Assembly (NCBI GenBank): GCA_963726765.1
Contig: CAVSDH010000012.1
Location: forward strand, 21,750-85,749
Direction: 5' to 3'
Length of the DNA stretch: 64,000 nt
Source of the DNA: CAIWHR01 sp963726765
GTDB taxonomy: Bacteria; Pseudomonadota; Gammaproteobacteria; Burkholderiales; Casimicrobiaceae
Shown here one piece after another: positions 1 through 7,153 of the stretch (positions are counted from its first letter, which is position 1; each line of letters begins with the position of its first letter). Under the pieces are notes generated by a model, which was not told the DNA's origin, made no database searches, and saw only the letters and a program-made list of their open reading frames with translations. The position numbers and the translations under genes are program-made.

Positions 1-260
1 TGCGTTACATCGTGTACCCGATCGCGCTGCGCGTGGCACTGCCCTCGTGGACCGGGTTGACGCTTGGGGTGATGAAGGACACCGCGCTCGTGCTGTGGAT
101 CGGGATCGTGGAGCTCCTGCGCTCGTCGCAGGTGATCGTCACCCGCATCCAGGAGCCGCTGCTCGTGCTGTCGATCTGCGGACTGATCTATTTCCTGATG
201 AGCTTCCCGATCTCGCGGCTCGGCGTGTATCTGGAGACGAAATGGCGCGAAAATGATTGA
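1..260 (+). CDS. Amino-acid ABC transporter permease, C-terminal part (5' truncated by window)
   Basis: This is the last 80-odd residues of an inner-membrane permease of the polar amino-acid (HisM/GlnP) family. The visible part has the motif 'GVMKDTALV', then 'VELLRSS' and a last hydrophobic segment ending in 'PISRLGVYLETK', which is the usual end of these permeases. The gene enters from outside the window, so its start is unknown. Its TGA overlaps the ATG of the ATPase gene by 8 bases, so the two are translationally coupled. With the hydroxyproline genes downstream, a hydroxyproline or proline-like substrate is a reasonable inference, but the sequence does not prove it. Confidence 0.85.
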   Translation, partial: RYIVYPIALRVALPSWTGLTLGVMKDTALVLWIGIVELLRSSQVIVTRIQEPLLVLSICGLIYFLMSFPISRLGVYLETKWREND

Positions 261-976
261 GATAGAGGACGTTCACAAGTCGTTCGGCGCGCTGGAAGTG
301 CTGAAGGGCGTGTCGATGACGGTCGACAAGGGCGAGGTCGTCTCGGTGATCGGCGGGTCGGGCTCCGGAAAGTCGACGCTGCTGATGTGCATCAACGGCC
401 TCGAGCACATCCAGGGCGGACGGATCGTCGTCGACGGCGTCGACGTGCACGCCCGCGGCACCGACCTCAACCGCCTGCGGCAACGGATCGGCATCGTCTT
501 CCAGCAGTGGAACGCCTTCCCCCACCTCACGGTCCGCGAGAACGTGATGCTGGCGCCGCGCAAGGTGCTGGGCAAGAGCGTCGAGGAGGCCGACGAAGCC
601 GCAACGACGCAGTTGCGCAAGGTGGGGCTCGGCGACAAGCTCGACGTCTACCCGGCCAAGCTCTCCGGCGGCCAGCAGCAGCGGATGGCGATCGCGCGGG
701 CGCTCGCGATGTCGCCCGCGTACATGCTGTTCGACGAGGTCACCTCGGCGCTCGATCCGCAGCTCGTGGGCGAAGTGCTGGACACGATGCGCATGCTGTC
801 GAGCGAGGGGATGACGATGATCGTCGTCACCCACGAAATCGGCTTCGCGCGCGAGGTGTCGCACCGTGTCGCCTTCTTCAAGTCCGGGCGTATCCACGAG
901 ATCGGCCCGCCCGAGCAGGTGATCGGCAGGCCGCGCGAAGCCGGAGACCGCGCTGTTCCTCAAATCCGTGCTCTGA
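253..976 (+). CDS. Amino-acid ABC transporter ATP-binding protein (frameshifted near its 3' end)
   Basis: This is the cytoplasmic ATPase that powers the adjacent permease. Walker A ('GGSGSGKST') lies near residue 35, the signature 'LSGGQQQRMAIARAL' near residue 137, then Walker B and the switch His ('VVTHEIG'). It has the roughly 240-residue size of GlnQ/HisP proteins. The frame shifts at about 940-945: read with one base removed in 'gaagccggagacc', the protein ends 'ETALFLKSVL' at the TGA at 974-976, the expected family C-terminus. Without correction the frame runs on into the next gene and gives a false 561-residue fusion. A sequencing or assembly error is the likeliest cause. It is cotranscribed with the permease and probably with the hydroxyproline genes. 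Confidence 0.85.
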
Positions 977-1044
977 ATCGGGAGCGGCGAGCGCCGCATC
1001 CCGGATCGGCATTCCATTCCACTCAACCTTCGAGGTTCCACATC

Positions 1045-1938
1045 ATGTGGCAAGGCGTCATTCCCGCAGTCACCACCAAGTTCAACCAGGACGGCAGCCT
1101 CGATGCCGCGGAGATGCGCCGCTGCTATCGGATGCTGATGGACGCCGGCTGCGACGGCCTCGTCGCCTGCGGCTCGCTGGGCGAAGGACCCATGCTCACG
1201 CACGCAGAACGCATCGACGTGCTGAAGCTGTGCAAGGAAGCGACCGGTTCCAAGCCTGCCCTGCTCACCGTTTCCGAAGCCGCGACGCGCGACGCCTGCG
1301 CGCTCGCCGAGAAGGCCGCGAAGGCGGGCGCCGACGGCATCATGGTCGTCCCGAGCCCGATCTACCACACCGACCGCCGCGAAACCGTGGCGACCCTGCG
1401 CGCCGTCGCCGCAGCCGGCGATCTGCCCGTGATGATCTACTCGAACCGCATCGCCTACCGCGTCGACGTCACCACCGACATGCTGGAGGAGCTCGCCGAC
1501 GACAGGCACTTCGTCGCGGTGAAGGAATCCTCGGACGACATCCGTCGCACGATCGAGATCGCCAACCGTCTCGGCAATCGGTACGACATCTTCACCGGCG
1601 TCGACAACCTCGCGTTCGAGGCGCTCGCCGTCGGCGCCGTCGGCTGGATCGCCGGCGTGATGGCGTTTCCGCGCGAGACCGTGGCGGTCTACCGGTTGAT
1701 GCGGGCCGGCCGCCACGCCGAGGCGCTCGCCATCTATCGCTGGTTCCGCCCGCTGCTCGACCTCGACGTGTCGACCTACCTCGTGCAGAACCTGAAGCTC
1801 GTCGAGGCGCTCGTCATCGGCACCAACGATCGCGTCCGCGGGCCGCGGTTATCGCACGTCGGCGAGCGTCGAGCCGCGATCGAATCGCTGGTGCGGGACG
1901 CTCTCGCGAAGCGACCCGTGCTGCCCGACTTCGCATGA
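1045..1938 (+). CDS. DapA-family lyase, probable pyrroline-4-hydroxy-2-carboxylate deaminase
   Basis: This is a 297-residue cytoplasmic TIM-barrel protein of the dihydrodipicolinate synthase/N-acetylneuraminate lyase family. The Schiff-base lysine is Lys160 in 'VAVKESSDD', the tyrosine region is 'MIYSNRIAY', and the substrate loop is 'GSLGEG' where DapA has GTTGE. In hydroxyproline catabolism the family member deaminates 1-pyrroline-4-hydroxy-2-carboxylate to 2-oxoglutarate semialdehyde. That role is inferred from the dehydrogenase and racemase-like genes that follow. The ATG at 1045 starts where homology starts; it happens to be in the frame left open by the upstream frameshift. A generic 2-keto acid aldolase remains possible. 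Confidence 0.8.
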   Translation: MWQGVIPAVTTKFNQDGSLDAAEMRRCYRMLMDAGCDGLVACGSLGEGPMLTHAERIDVLKLCKEATGSKPALLTVSEAATRDACALAEKAAKAGADGIMVVPSPIYHTDRRETVATLRAVAAAGDLPVMIYSNRIAYRVDVTTDMLEELADDRHFVAVKESSDDIRRTIEIANRLGNRYDIFTGVDNLAFEALAVGAVGWIAGVMAFPRETVAVYRLMRAGRHAEALAIYRWFRPLLDLDVSTYLVQNLKLVEALVIGTNDRVRGPRLSHVGERRAAIESLVRDALAKRPVLPDFA

Positions 1939-1987
1939 ATCGGATTTTCCTTCAGCGTCAGCGCGAACCCGCGAGGCATACCCGTCG

Positions 1988-3091
1988 ATGAAGATCACGA
2001 CCATCAACGTCTACCAGGTCGACCTTCCGCTCAAGGAAGGCCGCTACAACTGGTCCAACGACAACAGCGTCGCGGTATTCGATGCGACCATCGTCGAGGT
2101 CGAGACCGACGCCGGGCTGTCGGGCTATGGCGAGAGCACGCCGCTCGGCTCGGCGTATCTCCCCGCTTACGCCGCCGGCGTGCGCGCCGGCCTCCGCGAA
2201 ATCGGGCCGAAGCTGATCGGCATCGATCCCACCGATCTCGGCGTGCTCAATCGCCGAATGGACGCGCTGCTGCGCGGCCACCCTTACGTCAAGGCGGCGG
2301 TCGACAACGCCTGCTGGGACATCCTGGGCCAGGCGGCCGGCATGCCGGTCTGGAAGCTCCTCGGCGGCCGGCAGCAGCAGGACCTGAAGCTCTACCGCGC
2401 GATCTCGCAGGAAGCACCCGAGGTCATGGCGCGGAAGATCGACGGCTACCGCAAGGAGGGATACACCAAGTTCCAGCTGAAGGTCGGCGGCGACCCGGGC
2501 GACGACATCGTGCGGATCCGGCAATGCCGCGAAATTCTCGCCCCGACCGAATTGCTGATCGCCGACGCGAACACCGGCTGGACGATGCACGAGGCGGCGC
2601 GCGTCGTGGCCGCCGTCCGCGACCTCGACGTCTACATCGAGCAACCCTGCCCGACCTACGAAGAATGCCTGACGATCCGCCGGCGCACGGCGTTGCCCTT
2701 CGTCCTCGACGAGAACATCGAGGGCATGGCGTCGCTGCTGCGCGGCATCGAGGACCACGCGTTCGACGCGATCAACCTCAAGATCTCGAAGGTGGGCGGC
2801 CTGACGCGCGCGCGGCAGATGCGCGATCTCTGCATCGCGGCGGGCGTGGTGATGACGATCGAGGACACCTGGGGCGGCGACTTCGTCACCGCGGCGATCG
2901 CGCACCTCGCGCAGTCGACGCCGGCGGAGTTCGTGCTGTCGACGACCGACTTCAACAGCTATGGCACCCGGGACATCGCCACGGGCGCGCCGAAACGGAT
3001 CAACGGCGTCATGAACGCGAGCGACGCGCCCGGCCTCGGCTGCAGGCCGATTCGCGACGCGCTCGGCGCGCCCGTGGCGACGTTCAAGTGA
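1988..3091 (+). CDS. Enolase-superfamily dehydratase, cis-3-hydroxy-L-proline dehydratase type
   Basis: This 367-residue protein has the mandelate racemase/muconate lactonizing fold: an N-terminal capping domain (about 1-125) and a barrel. Acid-base lysines are Lys165 in 'KFQLKVGG' and Lys265 in 'NLKISKVGG'. Metal ligands are Asp193 ('IADANTGW'), Glu218 ('IEQPCP') and Asp241 ('VLDENIE'). From memory of the family, the N-terminal 'NVYQVDLPLKEG', 'YRAISQEAPEVMA' and 'TSTDFNSY'-like end match characterized cis-3-hydroxy-L-proline dehydratases, which make 1-pyrroline-2-carboxylate. It lies 49 bases after the DapA-like gene, in line with hydroxyproline use. Exact substrate is inferred from resemblance and context. 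Confidence 0.8.
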   Translation: MKITTINVYQVDLPLKEGRYNWSNDNSVAVFDATIVEVETDAGLSGYGESTPLGSAYLPAYAAGVRAGLREIGPKLIGIDPTDLGVLNRRMDALLRGHPYVKAAVDNACWDILGQAAGMPVWKLLGGRQQQDLKLYRAISQEAPEVMARKIDGYRKEGYTKFQLKVGGDPGDDIVRIRQCREILAPTELLIADANTGWTMHEAARVVAAVRDLDVYIEQPCPTYEECLTIRRRTALPFVLDENIEGMASLLRGIEDHAFDAINLKISKVGGLTRARQMRDLCIAAGVVMTIEDTWGGDFVTAAIAHLAQSTPAEFVLSTTDFNSYGTRDIATGAPKRINGVMNASDAPGLGCRPIRDALGAPVATFK

Positions 3092-3177
3092 GCGGTCCCG
3101 ATGGGCGGGTCCCGCACGCGATGACGCGGAACGCGCATGCCGATGCCTGACGCGCGCCTCGTGCCGAGCAAGTCGGC

Positions 3178-4476
3178 ATGACGGCCCCCGAAGCGCCCCT
3201 GGGACCGTTTCCCGCAACCGGGCGCTCGTGCGATGCACTCGTGATCGGCGCCGGCACGGTCGGCCTTGCGATCGCGCTGCGGCTGCAGGAGGACGGCCGG
3301 CAGGTGACGGTGATCGACCGCACGGGCGTGGCGGCGGAAGCGAGCGGCGGCAACGCCGGCGCGCTCGCGTTCACCGACGTGCTTCCGCTCGCGTCACCCG
3401 GCATCCTGCGCAAGGCGCCGCGCTGGCTCCTCGACCCGCTCGGCCCGCTGGCCATCCGCCCGACGTACCTGCCGCGCATCGCGCCGTGGCTCTTCCGGTT
3501 CTGGCGCGCGAGCTGGCCCGATCGCGTGCGCGCGAGCATCGCGGCGCAGGCCGCATTGATGGACCTGTCGCTCGTCGAGACATTGGCGATGCTCGCGTCC
3601 GCGGGAGCGAGCGACATGCTGAGAAGCGACGGCGTGCTGCACGTCTACGAATCCGAGACCGAGCTCGAAGCGTCGCGGCCGGGCTGGCAGGCGCGCGCGG
3701 AACACGGCATCGCGTTCACGCATCTTCACGGCCCGCAGGCGATCGCCGAGCTGCAGCCCGGTCTGTCGCCGGCACTGGTCGCGGCAACGTTTCTTCCGGG
3801 CTGGAAGACCGTCACCGACCCGATGCTCCTGACGCTGGCGCTGGCGCGACGTTGCAGGGAACGGGGCGGACAAATCCATCGTGCCGAGGCGCTGGCGGTC
3901 GAGCCGGTCGACCAAGGAGCCGTCGTCCGCCTCGGTGAAGGCCAGAGCGTCACCGCGCGACACGTCGTGGTCGCCGCCGGCGCCTGGTCGCATCGGCTCG
4001 CGCGTACGCTGGGCGAGCGCATCCCGCTCGAGACGGAACGCGGCTACAACACGACCCTGCCCGTCAACGCGTTCGATCTGCGGCGCCAGATCACCTTCGG
4101 CGGCCACGGCTTCGTCGTGACGCCGCTCGCCTGCGGCGTGCGCGTCGGCGGCGCGGTCGAATTCGCCGGCCTCGACGCGCCTCCGGATTACCGGCGTTCG
4201 GCGACGTTGCTCGCCAAGGCCAAGCGATTCATGCCCGGCCTCGTGACCGAGGGCGGCACGCAGTGGATGGGATTTCGCCCGTCGCTGCCCGATACGCTGC
4301 CGGCCATCGGCTCCGCGGCGCACTCGGAAAACGTCGTCTACGCGTTCGGCCACGGTCACCTCGGGTTGACGCAGGCCGCCGCCACCGCGCGGATCGTCGC
4401 CGACATCGTCGCGCGCCGGCCGCCTGCACTCGATCTTGTGCCGTTTCGCCCGCAGAGGTTCGCGCGCGCCGGCTGA
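3178..4476 (+). CDS. FAD-dependent D-amino-acid dehydrogenase (DadA family), probable D-hydroxyproline dehydrogenase
   Basis: A 432-residue flavoprotein of the DAO/DadA family. The N-terminal Rossmann motif is 'VIGAGTVGLAIA' (about residues 22-33), followed by the acidic strand end 'VTVIDR'. The C-terminal part has 'MGFRPSLPDTLPAIG' and 'YAFGHGHLGLTQAAATA', typical of glycine/D-amino-acid oxidases. Hydroxyproline degraders use such an enzyme to oxidize cis-4-hydroxy-D-proline to 1-pyrroline-4-hydroxy-2-carboxylate, passing electrons to the respiratory chain. It lies between the enolase-superfamily dehydratase and the racemase-like gene, so a job in the same pathway is likely. A general D-amino-acid dehydrogenase cannot be excluded. 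Confidence 0.82.
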   Translation: MTAPEAPLGPFPATGRSCDALVIGAGTVGLAIALRLQEDGRQVTVIDRTGVAAEASGGNAGALAFTDVLPLASPGILRKAPRWLLDPLGPLAIRPTYLPRIAPWLFRFWRASWPDRVRASIAAQAALMDLSLVETLAMLASAGASDMLRSDGVLHVYESETELEASRPGWQARAEHGIAFTHLHGPQAIAELQPGLSPALVAATFLPGWKTVTDPMLLTLALARRCRERGGQIHRAEALAVEPVDQGAVVRLGEGQSVTARHVVVAAGAWSHRLARTLGERIPLETERGYNTTLPVNAFDLRRQITFGGHGFVVTPLACGVRVGGAVEFAGLDAPPDYRRSATLLAKAKRFMPGLVTEGGTQWMGFRPSLPDTLPAIGSAAHSENVVYAFGHGHLGLTQAAATARIVADIVARRPPALDLVPFRPQRFARAG

Positions 4477-4497
4477 CTGCGCAGGGAAACGCCAACC

Positions 4498-5538
4498 ATG
4501 AGAGCCAAACGCGTCATTTCCGTCGTCGGCTGCCACGCGGAAGGTGAAGTCGGCGACGTCATCGTCGGCGGCGTGCTGCCGCCGCCGGGACGCACGATGT
4601 TCGAAAGGATGTCGTCGATGCAGCGGGACCAGGACGATCTGCGGCGCTTGCTGCTCTGCGAGCCGCGCGGCAGCGTCGCGCGCCACGTCAACCTGATCAC
4701 GCCGCCCACCCGCGCCGACTGCGACATCGGCCTCATCACCATGGAACCGACGGAATTCGTGCCGATGTCCGGCTCCAACCTGATCTGCACGGTGACCGTG
4801 GCGCTTGAGACCGGGATCGTGGAGATGCGGGAGCCCGAGACAGTGGTCATGGTCGACACCGCCGCGGGACCTGTCCGCGCACGCGCGACATGCCGCGACG
4901 GCAAATGCGTGTCCGTGGAATTCGCGAACGTCCCCAGCTTCGTCGATCGACTGGACGCCGTGCTCGCCGTCGAAGGATTCGGCACGATAAGCGTCGACAT
5001 CGCCTACGGCGGCATGTGGTACGCGATCACCGACGCAACGCGCCTCGGCTTTCGCGTCGAACCGAGCGAGGCGCGCGACCTCGCCGTCGCCGGCGAGAGG
5101 ATTCGCCTCGCCGCACGCGCGCAGCTCGAGGTCGTTCATCCGGAGAATCCCGGAATCGCGGGCGTCAGCATCGTCCAGTTCGACCGGCCGTTCGCGGGAG
5201 TCGGCCAGGTGACGCGCAACACCTGCATCGTCGCGCCGGGCCGCTCGGACCGAAGCCCCACGGGCACCGGCACGTGCGCGCGCATGGCCGTGCTGCACGC
5301 GCGCGGCGCGATGAAGGTCGGCGACAGCATGATCCACGAATCGATCATCGGCTCGCGGTTCAAAGGGAGCATCGCCGGCGCGACAACCGTCGCGGGCCGT
5401 CCGGCGATTCTTCCGCTGATCGAGGGCCGTGCGTGGATCACCGGCCTCCACAGCTACACGATCGACCCGACGGATCCGTATCCCTCGGGTTACGTGCTCG
5501 CCGATACGTGGGGCGTCACCGGCAGCACGGCGCAGTAG
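4498..5538 (+). CDS. Proline racemase family enzyme (hydroxyproline epimerase/dehydratase-like) with Ser/Thr at the catalytic Cys sites
   Basis: A 346-residue member of the proline racemase family, which includes 4-hydroxyproline 2-epimerase and trans-3-hydroxy-L-proline dehydratase. The family N-terminus ('GCHAEGEVGDVIVGG') and the RSP-GTG loop are intact. The two catalytic positions are unusual. The first motif, normally M-C-G-H, reads 'MSGSN' (Ser91), and the second, normally P-C-G-T-G, reads 'PTGTG' (Thr255). A Thr at the second site is known from trans-3-hydroxyproline dehydratases; Ser at the first with Thr at the second is a less familiar pair. It starts 21 bases after the DadA-like gene and ends the operon. 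Function is therefore likely dehydration rather than racemization, as an inference. Confidence 0.82.
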   Translation: MRAKRVISVVGCHAEGEVGDVIVGGVLPPPGRTMFERMSSMQRDQDDLRRLLLCEPRGSVARHVNLITPPTRADCDIGLITMEPTEFVPMSGSNLICTVTVALETGIVEMREPETVVMVDTAAGPVRARATCRDGKCVSVEFANVPSFVDRLDAVLAVEGFGTISVDIAYGGMWYAITDATRLGFRVEPSEARDLAVAGERIRLAARAQLEVVHPENPGIAGVSIVQFDRPFAGVGQVTRNTCIVAPGRSDRSPTGTGTCARMAVLHARGAMKVGDSMIHESIIGSRFKGSIAGATTVAGRPAILPLIEGRAWITGLHSYTIDPTDPYPSGYVLADTWGVTGSTAQ

Positions 5539-5634
5539 TGCGACCGGCGGCCGAGAACCGACCATCGAACTGACCGGATCCACGCGAACGGACACTTTGT
5601 TGCATCATTTCGGACACATCGCCCCAGGAGAAGC

Positions 5635-6429
5635 ATGACCATGACATCGAAAACGCTTCGTCTCGTAATGGGTCTTGGCATCGCCGCAGCGCTGTCGGCG
5701 GCAATTGCCGCCGACGCCGCCAGGCCCGCCGCCGCCAAACCCCCCAGCGCCGAAGCCATTCTCAAGAAAATGTCGAGCACGCTCGCCACCGCCAACCAAT
5801 TCACCTTCAAGGGCACCCGCGAAATCAGCGCGGCACTCGCGGCGGAGCGCAAGATGCAGGCGAAGAGCGACATCGTGGTGACCGTGCGACGTCCCGATCA
5901 TGTCGCCGGCACGTCGACCAATGCCGACGGCGTGCGGAGCCTGTATTTCGACGGCAGGAACCTCACGTTGGTTGACGGAAAGAACAACATGTATTCGACC
6001 GTGTCGCTGCCGGGGTCGCTGGACGCGCTGCCCGCGCAGCTCTCCGCGAAATACGGCTTCCTGCCTCCGCTTGCCGACTTCGTGATGAGCAGCCCGTATG
6101 CGGATCTCAAGCGTCGCTCGAAATCCATCACCTACGTCGGCACCGACACCGCGGGAACGCCCGCCGTCCCGACCCATCATCTCAAGCTCGTCGGCAAGCT
6201 GGCCGACGCCGATTTGTGGATCGGCGTGGACGACCACTTGCCGCGAAAGATGACGGCCATCGTGAGGGACGGCGCGGACAAGGGCACCGCGTTGACGATC
6301 CTTTTCACCGAGTGGAGTCTCGATGCGCACGTTACCGAGCAGGCGTTCGCGTTCGTACCGCCGGCCGGCGCGTTGCAGATTCCGATGATCACCACGGCCG
6401 AGATGCAGGCCGCGGCTGAAAGGAAATGA
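5635..6429 (+). CDS. DUF2092 family periplasmic protein
   Basis: A 264-residue exported protein. An N-terminal signal peptide (charged 'MTMTSKTLR', hydrophobic to about residue 25, cleavage near 'AIAADA') precedes a soluble beta-rich domain with 'LYFDGRNLTLVDGKNNMYS' and 'WIGVDDHLPRKMTAIV'. These match DUF2092, which has a LolA-like outer-membrane lipoprotein carrier fold. No biochemical role is established. The ATG at 5635 follows 'cccaggagaag', a good ribosome site. Its TGA overlaps the ATG of the next gene by 4 bases, so the two proteins are probably made together. Confidence 0.75.
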   Translation: MTMTSKTLRLVMGLGIAAALSAAIAADAARPAAAKPPSAEAILKKMSSTLATANQFTFKGTREISAALAAERKMQAKSDIVVTVRRPDHVAGTSTNADGVRSLYFDGRNLTLVDGKNNMYSTVSLPGSLDALPAQLSAKYGFLPPLADFVMSSPYADLKRRSKSITYVGTDTAGTPAVPTHHLKLVGKLADADLWIGVDDHLPRKMTAIVRDGADKGTALTILFTEWSLDAHVTEQAFAFVPPAGALQIPMITTAEMQAAAERK

Positions 6430-6872
6430 CCTCCCCCGTCGAACCGAACATCATTTCATTGATGAGCAAATCCATGAAGACGCCTCGATTCCCTGCATCA
6501 GCTTCCCGCTCCGGCCTTTCCGTGTCCGTAATGCTCGTTGTTCTCACAACGTCGATTTCCCTGCTGGGCCACGAGGAGTCGTTCGCGCGTGACGCGGGTG
6601 TTAGCGGCGGCGCAGGGGGCGGGGGCGCCGGTGCCGCGCGCGTGGGCGCTCCCGGAGCCGGTGCACCGGGCGTCGGTGTCGCGCCCGGTGTCGGCGTCGC
6701 TCCCGGGGCGGGCGTCGGTGTGCTGCCGCGCGGCTACCACGCCGCGCTGCCGGCGGCAACCGTTGCTTACACAACCGTCGCTTACAAGGGCCGAAGCTGC
6801 CAGTTTGCGGCCGGCGTCCACTATTGCCCCGCGATGTACCAGGGGCAGACCATCTGGGTCGAGACACGCTAA
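6426..6872 (+). CDS. Small secreted Gly/Ala/Val-rich protein of unknown function
   Basis: A protein of up to 148 residues with no family I recognise. The start at 6426 overlaps the upstream stop codon, but in-frame ATGs at 6462 and 6474 would place a classical signal peptide ('LSVSVMLVVLTTSISLL') at the N-terminus, so 6474 may be the real start. A low-complexity middle contains repeated Gly-Val-Ala-Pro units (about residues 60-100). The C-terminal 30 residues are ordered and carry two cysteines ('GRSCQFAAGVHYCPAMYQG') that could form a disulfide in the periplasm. It probably acts with the DUF2092 partner in the envelope. Confidence 0.6.
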   Translation: MTSPVEPNIISLMSKSMKTPRFPASASRSGLSVSVMLVVLTTSISLLGHEESFARDAGVSGGAGGGGAGAARVGAPGAGAPGVGVAPGVGVAPGAGVGVLPRGYHAALPAATVAYTTVAYKGRSCQFAAGVHYCPAMYQGQTIWVETR

Positions 6873-6914
6873 CACCGCGTTGGCGTTTGCGGCATCGACC
6901 TGAGGGGGCCGGCG

Positions 6915-7100
6915 ATGGATGAATTCCTCTTCCGGCCCTTCGCCGATATCGTCGGCCGCATCCGCGGCCCGATGAGCGCGTGCATCCATATCCAGACGCT
7001 GCTCGCGGCGATTCTCTATTTCATGACGATCGCAAGGGGCTCGTCTCCCCGATCATGGACACGTCCCGTCGCCGGCGGGCGTTGTACACTCACAGGCTGA
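6915..7100 (+). other. Gap between genes (6873-7153) with a possible 61-codon reading frame
   Basis: The 281 bases between the Gly-rich protein and the patatin gene hold no clear gene. A short frame at 6915-7100 starts with ATG six bases after a purine run ('gaggggg') and encodes a weakly hydrophobic stretch ('IQTLLAAILYFMTIA'). I recognise no family and the tail has no protein-like character. It is probably leader DNA carrying the patatin promoter. Confidence 0.2.
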
Positions 7101-7153
7101 CCATACGTTCCCGTTTTCCGGCCCCGCCGGAACACGGGTAGTCGGAGTCGACG

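Noticed and set aside
3394..5595. A 733-codon open frame on the minus strand opposite the DadA- and racemase-like genes
   Set aside because: It is antisense to two genes with clear motifs. Its translation is rich in Arg, Asp and His without any domain, the usual effect of high-GC codon use.
6640..6730. GC-rich short tandem units in the Gly-rich gene as a CRISPR or satellite repeat
   Set aside because: They are in-frame Gly-Val-Ala-Pro codon repeats without spacers; no CRISPR array or cas gene is present.
6915..7100. A 61-codon frame before the patatin gene as a real gene
   Set aside because: Ribosome site is plausible but the tail is not protein-like and no homologue is recognised; kept only as a low-confidence note.
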